Of a DNA stretch of 64,000 bases, positions 12,001-22,100 are shown in pieces. The stretch spans positions 7,068,381 through 7,132,380 of the forward strand of contig JABAKD010000011.1 in the NCBI GenBank assembly GCA_012845835.1, read 5' to 3'. Numbering within the stretch: position 1 is the stretch's first letter; every line of letters begins with the position of its first letter. This DNA is from Undaria pinnatifida. Taxonomy: Eukaryota > Sar > Phaeophyceae > Laminariales > Alariaceae. A program made the position numbers and the translations under genes. The notes under the pieces are model-generated. The model was not told where the DNA came from. It searched no databases and saw nothing but the letters and a program-made list of their open reading frames with translations.

Positions 12001-15000
12001 AAGCCTTAAAAGCTTTACGCAAGCCCTACCGCCGCAGCATGGGTGCACCGTTCATCACCCCCTTTGGGACATCAACTCACATTTCCTCAAGTGCTGTCGC
12101 GTACTACTGCATACTAACGAAACGATTGCGATTGCCTCCCTCACCTTGTCCGCCTGGTGCCTTACGAGGACGCCTAGCCATTGGTCCATCTCCGACGTCA
12201 GCCGAAGGGTCCAGCTCTCCGTGTGCTGATTGGTTGGGAACGTCAACAAACGGTAAGCGGGGGTGGGGTGGGTGGGGGAGGGAGGGAGTGGAGGCGAACA
12301 CAACACAGAGAACGCGAAAGGGCGGGACGTGTGAGAAAGGAAAATGCTGAAGAAGCAAGACGAAAGACGAAAACGAAAATGAAAACGAAAAATAACACAA
12401 GAATGACAGAATAAGTGGAAGCGGAAAAGGGAGCAACAGCGGAAACGAAAACGGAGAACAAAACGGAAACGAAACAAACACGAAAATTGATCCGAAAACG
12501 AAGAAAAAAATAGAACCGAAATGAAAATACCTGAACGAAAACGAAAATGGAAACGAAACGAAAACGGACAAAAAAAATGAATCACAAGGCAAAACAACAA
12601 CACACCACAAAAGAACACACACAGTACAAGAAAACGCAATACATGCACGTCACACAAAAACAAATTTCTGGGAAAAACACAACGAAAGCAACAAAATACA
12701 ACAACGTATCTCCATCGTCACCGCCTCCACCATCCCCACCCACCCCGACGCACACACCCCGCACATACTCATACCCCCCCCCCCCAACACCAACACCAAC
12801 GCCAACGACAGTAACAACAGCAGCAACAGCAATAACAACAGCAACACCACCACCACCACCACCGCCATCGCCAAGATTAAAACCACATACAACAACAGCA
12901 ACAACAACAACATCGCATCCCATCACCCCAACCCCCTCCCCACACCCCCACGCTGCACCTCTCCCCTCCTCCCCCCCCCCCTCCAACAAAAACAACAAAT
13001 CCTTACCGCGTGCACCGCAAGGGCCTCCCTGAGGACATCGACATTGTTCAACGAGAACACCGCCGCGTCGGACGGCTCCAAACCGTCCGCACTAAGTTCA
13101 CACGCCTTAAGCAAAGGCTCCACGATGCCCGACAGCACAGGGTGCAGGTCCGATTCAGGTTCCCCGACAGGTACTAGGGAGGTGGCGTGTACCTGAAGGG
13201 AGCGGGGGGGAGGGGAGGGGAAGCGGGGGGGAGGGGAGGGGAAGCGGGGGGGGGGTACACAGTTTGTGCATGGCCGTAGTCGTATGACCATAGACCCTCG
13301 CATCCCTACTGTGCCGGGACGGAGCACGTCGGGTTTTCACCAACCAGGCAGACATTGCTTGCACCAAGCGCAAAGCGCCGTGAGGTGTTCGGCGAGTCGC
13401 ATGAAGGGTGAACTGCATCCTTCCAAGAACCGCTCGTAAGACGGACTTCAGCATCTTGTGCCTACTTTCTTGCTCATGGATGACAGCGCCAATGAGTTAC
13501 TTCGTTTTCTGGTGTGGCCACTCCGGAGACAGCGATAGGTATTACTATGTAGGTGGGGGGGGAGAGGGAGAGAGATCAAGGGAAGCACACACGACGGCGG
13601 CACGGAATTGATAGCGAAAACAAGCTCCGAGCTCGTCCCGAAAATAATCCGAATTTCATTCCGAGTTCAGTAAGTATCCGGTCCGAATCCAATCCACTCC
13701 AAACTCAATCCAAATTCGCTCCAAATCCACACAGAATTAACTCCGAGGTCACTGCAAGTCCACTCCGAATTCCCTCCGAACCCACTGTGAATTACCAGGT
13801 GTGTTCAAATTCAATTCGAATCCACTCCGAATTCGTTCCGAAGATATTCCGAATTCACACCGAATTCACTCGCCTGCAGGACTTCGGTCAACCTTTTGGC
13901 TCCGTCCAGCGTGGCAGGAAGGGCGGACAGGTCGGACGTGTAAGCTGGAGGGGATGATACGAGCCTGTCCCCCTGACAAAAATAAACGGAAACAAAAATG
14001 CAAGGCGGAAGACAGGACGCACGCGGTAGGGTTCGCGAAGAAAAGGGAGAGAGGGGGGAGAGAGGCGTGCAGCAAGGGGCGTGAAGGGGAGGGAGAAGCG
14101 GGAGGAAGAGTGGGGGGGGTGGAGGGAGAGGATGGGAGAAGGGGGCGGGGCGGTGGCAGGCGGGGGGCTCGGTGATGCGGCTCACGTGGCGGATACAGAC
14201 GATACCGGTAGGGGACGGGCGCACGGACCTACGATGTCCAGTACCAACATCACATTCCACAACTAACACTCATCACTCAAACACGGGAAACTTTTCCTAT
14301 TAATAGAATCCTCGTCATCATCGACACCGCATCATCATCCTCATGATCGCTAACACTACCACCACCACCATCACCACCGCCTCCACCGCGGTCGCCACCA
14401 TCACCACCACCACCACCACCATCACCACACACATCACCGCCACCAACACTACCAACAACACCACACCCACTAACACCACCACTAACACCACCAATGTCAA
14501 CATCACCATCGCGACCACCAACACCAATGCCAACACCAACAACAAACACCACACCCACCACCAACACCAACCCCCCCCACCAACACCATAACTACCACCA
14601 CCACCATCACCACGCCCCCCTCCCTTTCCCCCAACCACCCTGCCTACTCCCCAACCCCGCCCCGCACCACCATCACCTCTCTCTTCAAGGCACGGCGGAA
14701 GCTCTCATCAGCGTTTCTACGGCACTCCGACAGCGCCTCTAACAGCGGCCCCTCCTGGCCCGCCAGCTGTCCCACCGTAGTCCTGTAGAAGGCCAGAAGA
14801 TTAAGTAAGCGGTACCCCACCCCGATCTCCCGGACAGATTCCAGCACCATCGAAACCCTCGACTTTTTTCAGGATGGACGCGGGAAAGGGAGGGGGGGTG
14901 GGGAGGGAGGAGGGAAGGGGAGGGGAGGGGAGAAGGGGGAGGGATCAGTCCATAACACGTCCTCTCGCCGCATAACATAATTACTCATAATGACTCCCCA

Positions 15001-16082
15001 AAAAAATTCGGTGTATTTTCTTTTTTTGCTTTGCAGCGGCGAACGGGCTAGCTAAGCACTTCGCTCTCTCCCTTCGCCCTTCCCCCTCTCCACCCTTAGC
15101 CTCCTAGCCCCCCCCTACTACGGCCATGCATGATATGAGTACATCCCCCGTCCCCCGTCCCCCCTCTCCCTCCTCACCTGCAAAGGCCTCGCGATGCCCT
15201 GGAGAACCTTGCCCAGCACCTCCTCCGCCAACATCAGACCCCCTTCCCCGCCCCCCGTCCCTCCTCCCGCAACGCTTTCTTGGTGGCTTCCCGGTGAAGC
15301 ATGGCCTCCTTCCTCTCCCCGGGCTTCGCTTAACCCTGATTCCTGGCCCGAGGAGCCTAAGTCTTGGCCTGAGCCGGAACTTGAGGCTGATCCGAACAAG
15401 GCTGTGGCGAGCTCTTTTTCCATGGCTACCGCTTGGTGGACCCACGCCAGGATGTCACCGACATACCTTTTTGTGTGTGTTTGGTGTGTTTTTAGTGTGT
15501 GTTTGTGAGTGTTTTTTATTTTGTGTGTGTTTTTTTTTTGGGGGGGGGTTGTGTGTTTTTTGGATTTTGTGTTGTTGCGTTGTTGTGTTGTTGTGTTGTT
15601 GTGTTGTTGTGTTTTCATTGTTTTTCGTTTTTGTTTTATTCGTTTTCGTGGTCGTTTGTTATAGTTGGTATTTAGTTTGGTTAACACATTTTTTTGTTTA
15701 GTTGTAGTTTGCGGAAAGGCAGGCAGGCACGCAGGCGCGCGAGTACATGTGCGGGCGGGGAGGGAGTAAGGGGAGGAGAAAGGGAAGGGGGGGGGGGGAC
15801 GTGGGGGAGCGGGGGGAAGAAGCAAGGGGGATGGGGTGGGGGTGGGGGGGGCGAAGGGGGGGTCGGGGGGAGACACAAAGGGGATGGGGTCGGGGGGGGG
15901 GGGGGGGGGAGGGGCGGGGGAAGGGAGTGGGCTAGGCGTCAATAATGTCGGAGTGCTTGGGGTGGTTTGCTTGATTAATTCGTATCGCATTGGTGTGAGT
16001 TCACCGGTACGCTCGTTGTAGCCCTTGCGCATGTTCGGCAAGGTACTCGCTCAGTGTTGTCTCCGAACTTGAGAACATAACA

Positions 16083-16133
<51 letters not shown>

Positions 16134-19100
16134 AATCCAAAAACCAAAACCAAACAAACATCCAAAAACAAAACAAAGACTGAAACAAAACACAACACAA
16201 CACAACGCCTCCTTCCCTCTAACCCGCTCTCAGTCCGCCCTACCTGACGGGGTCGTGAGCCTGCATCTCGATAGGACGCACGGAAGACTGCCCCTGCGTC
16301 AGCGCCTTAACGAATCTCCTTGCCAATAGCCGCCGCCGCATTTCCACGATGCTCTCCTAAAGGCAACGTGGGGTCGGGGTACATAGAGGGGGGAAGTGCG
16401 AAACGGAGGCATGCAAGCGCGCAGAAGGTGCGGGGGGAAGGAGGGTGGAGGGGATGAGGGTCGGGGGGGGGGGGGGGGGAGGTGAGGGCGGGAAGGGGGA
16501 AGGAGGAAGAGGGGGAGGGTCTGCATTGTCAATCTCCTCCTCCTTGTTGCTGTCGCGGTGACCAACGTGGTCGTAATACGGTGCGTTAAAGAAGCACTGC
16601 TGCCCGTGTAATGCTGGCGGGGGTTGCCGCGGGCGGTCTTGACGAAGCCCAAGCCAGCACGGGCGTGAAAAAGCGCGTGAGAAAAAAATAGCAACACCAG
16701 CCGTCTGTTTAAACGATGGCAACGCCAATAGGAACGAGCACAGCCAAAGGAGAGCAGCCCTGAACCCTTGTCCAACTCCTACAATATTCCTAGTCTAATT
16801 CCAAGTGTTTCGTTCTCATGTCGGGAGTGCGGTGCTAACGAGGGCTAAAACAATATGTCGTACAACCATATACTGCTAATGGTACGAATAGCGTACCCCT
16901 TGTCGTCAAAGACTTCAGGAGACGACACTTCCAGCCCTTGACAGAGGGCATTTTTTTTTGCAAAATTTACCTTGACCGACGCCAAATTACTAGGCTTTAG
17001 TGTGGAAGGCTTGTTTTGAAAGCCTTGCCTGCCCGCTGGACGTTTTCCTTTGACTGACCGTCTCCTGGTATCTTTGCTTGTCGTTACGCAGGGTTAGAGA
17101 CTTGAACCAGGGACAAAATCGACCCTAAACTTGTCGAAGTTACAACTGAGGCTATTTCTTACACAATCGGAGTTGTCAGTCGAAAACGGTATTTTTCGAC
17201 TGAAGCCCAAATTGGGTATTCTTGCACAGTCGAAAAAGAGCTTCCTCGACTCAACTTTTTTCGACTGAGTTCTCCGACTGGGGGACCCAGTCGAATAACT
17301 TGACTTTTTCGACTGGATCTGCAGTCGAAAAACTCAGTCGGAACAATATGTACACGTGTTTTTTGGACCCATCGCATCGCTCATCTCACCACAAAACACA
17401 CACCCACACGCCCATACCAGGTACCACACAGCAGTATCTTACAACAGCGCCGACGCTGCCTTGGCTATCACTGCTGTTGCTTCTCGCCGCAAGTCAGCGT
17501 GGCGCATTCCTAGCTCCGTTCGACAGCAGCGTGTATCACACGACGACAGCAGCGCGCGGTATCGACGCCATTTTGCCAGCAACGGCTACGCCTGCTGTAG
17601 CTTTGGAGGTTCTAGGCTGAGTACAATGCCACAAGCGTAGCTTTGGCGGCTTTTGACTAAAAAGTCCAACGCCACCAACCCGCTTGGACGAGGGTTCGTC
17701 GCACGCGAAGCACGCGTTGCTCGCGCGGAACGCGCGGAGCTGCCAACCGATTTTCGACTCTCACACAGCAGTACAGAAGTACTCCCTCACACCGACAGCC
17801 TCTAGGAAGAGGACAAGAACTACAAATTGACTCGACTGACGAAAAGAAGGGTCATAAGAACCCAGTCGAAAAAAACTCAGTCGAAAAGGACCGTTTTCGG
17901 CTGGCGGGATCCGACCGTGTAAGAAAACGTCAGTAATTGAAATTATAGTTGATTTGTTTTAGGGAGTGCATGCTCTGTTACGAAGGACAACAGGAATCAT
18001 AACCCACGGTATACACTAAAACCAACATATCCCCATTTTTTTACTAACCACGTTTGGTCCTGATTACCAGGTACTATGTTCCCCCGCAAATAGCAGAGGG
18101 GTGCACATACTGTGCTCAAGGCACCCCCACTAGAGGTCTGTACTGGCTTCGAAAAGAAAAAAAAAATGCAAGTGCCACCTAACGGATAAACCCACATGGC
18201 CTCGGCATACAGTGAATAAATGTTGGACGTGACTGGAGCATCACACAAGCTCGCAAAGGTGAGTATCGACCCTTAATACAGTAGGTCGTAACTCACAGCT
18301 GACGTATTTGTAACGGTAAAATAAAAAAAATAATAAAGTGCTACGATAGAAGTAGCACTGTATAGATTTTTTCTTTCCTTCTGAATGAATGACGGGGCTG
18401 CTTGACCCAAAATCAATAAAAAAATCGTCCGAAAATTCATTCTTCAGTCCCAGCACGTCTTGTTGTATACCCTAGGCCATGGGAGGGATTGCCCATCGGC
18501 TAGAACTTTTCAGAGTGAGATATAGAGTGAGTCGTTTTCAACCACAAACTGTGATCCAACGAGATATTGGGGAGCTTTGATTAGTTTCTTATCTTGTTGG
18601 TCTAGTAGTCTAACAGCAGTCTAGTTGAGCTACCCTGCCAGTCAGAAGCGTTTCGGCCAAAAAGAGGTACTACACCCCTATCGTGGCACAAGGCAGGTAC
18701 TTTCTTAGTTTGTTTGTTTAATAGTGAAATAGTCAAATTGAGGTACCCCGTCAGTCAGAAGCGTTTAAGCGTTTTGGCAAAAAGAGGTATTGTACCCTGG
18801 GACAACGAAGTATTGGGTAGTTCGTTAGTGTTAGTTATTTAGTCTAGTACTCCAATAATCTAATTGTGGTACCCCGTCCGTCAGAAGCACTGTGGACAAA
18901 AAGAGGTACTGTGTCCCTAACGAATTGGGAACGAACGAACCAACGACCCTACCTGACAGTGGGCGTAGAAGAGCGGCCTATCTCGCAGCCCCCGCACGGC
19001 AGCCTGGTTTCATAGGGACACAAACACACGAAAGACAACAGACCGGGGCAGAATAGGATGAGGTAAGGGGTATAGGAGAAGAGAGACACACGACAGGGAC

Positions 19101-22100
19101 CAGACGGGTAGGGCAGGGTAGGGGCAAGCGGTCGAGGGCGATGCCAACATTGCTAGTCCAGCATGTTGTACAAGGTACAAGTATTCGTCAAAACACGAGT
19201 ACTACAGCTGTAACGATTGAAGCTAGCAATACATTATCTTCGCGGGGGACGGGGGGCGGGACTGGGGGGTAGGAGGAGGAAGAGGAGAGGGGCGAGGGGG
19301 AGGGGGGGAAGGGGGGGGTGGAGGGAGGGGGGGGGGGGGGGGGGAGGGGAGGGGCGGAAATGGTGCGGAGACAAGGGGAACGTTTCGTGTCAAGCTTGTC
19401 AGTCAGTCGCCGCCAGCCGGCACAAAAAAATCGGCACCGACACCGCCATACCGACCAACAATAACAGCACCCCCCCCCCCGTTTCGGCATCGCCGAAAGG
19501 CATCAACACCTCTTGTTTCTTTCTTCGTTCAAAGAAGCAGAGGTTTGCTGAGCGATCTTTCTGGGCCATCAGGCTCGTCTCGATGAGGCCTTTCCTCCAG
19601 TCGGGGACAGGGGATAGTTTTTCCTCAATTTCGAGGATCCGTTTGCATCTTGTCGACAGTTCCTATTTTCAGATAATATGGGATGAAAGAGTGGAAACGC
19701 CTCCCGTTGTTGGTGTTACCACCTCTCCCTTACTTTACGGTCCTCGTATTTCCACACGCCGGCTACAGTATTGCTGGAACGCTTGCCAATATTTGTACTG
19801 ACAGCTGTCAGCACCGACAACAATCACGCAAAAATAAAAACAACAAAGCAAAATGGACACCAAAAATAAACAAATGATGAATACGATAAATGAAATAAAC
19901 AAACAAACAAACAAAAACAAAACGAAGCAAAATAAACAAGTAAACAACAGCTGTCAGCACCGGCAACGATCACGAAAATAAAAATCAACTAAGCAAAACG
20001 GACACTAGAATATTACAAATAATGCATCAATGAAACAAAGAAAAACAAAACAAATCAAATCAAAACAAAACAAAACAAAACAAAACAAAACAAAAAACAA
20101 GCTCACAGGTGTTATTAAAAAACCGAACATCAGGAAGGGCCGGAGCAGCCCCTACAAGCGCCAAAATAACGAAACGATGCGCCCAGAAGGGGAGGGGGGG
20201 GTAACTCCTTCACCCCCGTGCTTCCTTCCTACGATGCATGCCACGGTCTACGGTGGGGGTGCACCCGACGTGTTGAGGCTCGTCACTTGAGCTATCTACG
20301 TACGATACGTCACCGAAAAGTGACACCGGAGGAAAAGTGTAACGCTTGACCCAATGAGCAACCCCATGGCGTACTTACCAGAACGAATAAGATATTGAGA
20401 AAACACAAAAGGGTCTTCCTACGATATCGGGTGGCGGTACTTCCCCAGTGGAGGAGCCTCGTGCGCCGGAAATATTTTAGTTATGGAGGACCCCCAGCCG
20501 TGATAAATATTTTGGTTGTTGCAGGAGCTCCGTCAGCACGAAAAATCTAGGCTTAAACGTGTTGCCCCCGTCTGAGCACGCGTCCTCCCTGCTGTCACCT
20601 GGAGGGTGACGTCCGCCGCGGGCGTCTCCTCCTCCAGAGTCTGGCATCGCTCTTGAACCCACCGGTACAGTCGCTCGTAGGCGGTCTCCTGGTGCTGGCT
20701 CAGGTGATCCAGGAGCTCGAACCTGCGACCACCGCAGGCAAAAAAATGAACAAACATAGCATGTTTTCTTGCTGTGTTGGTTGACGTTTTTTCAGGGTAT
20801 AATCTTCCTCGGTAATTACCAGTACCGCCTAGCAGAAGGCGTTTTTGTTTTTGTTTTTTATTTCTTTTCGTCCCAGAAGATATTCGAGCCTGCCTCGCGT
20901 GCGACAGCAGGGGCTGCGCACTGATTACACGTTGTAACTGTACACTCATGGTTCAGAGCGAGAACACAACGATACCATGTCAGCAGCATGAACAAAAACA
21001 ATCCAACAATAACAGCCCCAGCAACGATACTGCCACCCAACATCAACAGCACCAGCAACAACACCAGCAACACCAATACCGCCAATATCACTACTGACAC
21101 CACCAACATGATCAACACTACCAGCACCAACACCGTCACCACCGTCATCACCAACACTACCATTAATATCAACACCAGCACCAACACCAACACCAGCACA
21201 AGCAACACCACCAACACCAACACCAACACCAACACCACCTGCACCAACACCAACACTACCCACACCAACAACACCTATGCCAGCAACACCAGCAGCATCA
21301 CCATCACCACCGACACCAACAGCACGTTCACCAACACCAACACCAACATCTACGCTACGACCAACACCAACACCACCACCATCGCCAATACTGCCCGCAC
21401 AAACACCAACATCGCCACCAATTTTTCAGCCAACAACGTACGCGCACAAAAAGGGGTGCGTGTGCGCGGAAGGGGCGCACATAGATAATTACAAAGGCAG
21501 TGCATGCGTTAGAGGGGAGGAAGGGGATAACCAATAATTTCACAGACGTCTTTTTGATTTAACTTACACAAAGAGTCAAAAACCATACACAGTGTCTGGT
21601 ATACAAAAATCGTTGAGCAATATTTCTTCCATCGTTTCGAATCCACAGCAGAAACTTTAACCCTGGCCCTAGCCCCAACCTTGACCCATGTGCAGCATAA
21701 AATTTAGAGCTGTAGAGCGAAGAAAGAACGGATAGTTCTTATACATATCCGTACAGAATGGTTTAGTTTAGATTATCTGCGTATTCCTCGAAATTCAATC
21801 CGGATACGGGGAGGGGGCGGGGGCGGTGGGGGGCACTCGTATGTTGCTTGCCTCAGTCATGTGTTCATTGACCACGAAATCATTTTCGAGACGGAGCACC
21901 GCTCCTACTCCTAATAGACACACCTCGAATCGTGGGGTGCTCATTTCGTGTTTTTTCATATATTTCACGAAAACAAAAACAAAACATATGCGATCCCCTT
22001 CCTATTTCGCCTGTTGTCGCCACCATCCATCTCCTAGGATAGCGATCGTTTTCTCGCTCATATTCATTAATACTGCACCAACGTTCTCCATGTCACATTC

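Noticed and set aside
12582..12998. Val/Gly-rich minus-strand frame over COG6 intron 10
   Set aside because: Translation of CAACA/CACC repeats lying between two well-supported COG6 exons.
13811..13873. COG6 exon 9 extended past the GC site to a later phase-0 GT
   Set aside because: Would add about 16 repeat-derived residues (EFGVNSEY...) in a region where COG6 proteins align without gap; the GC donor fits better.
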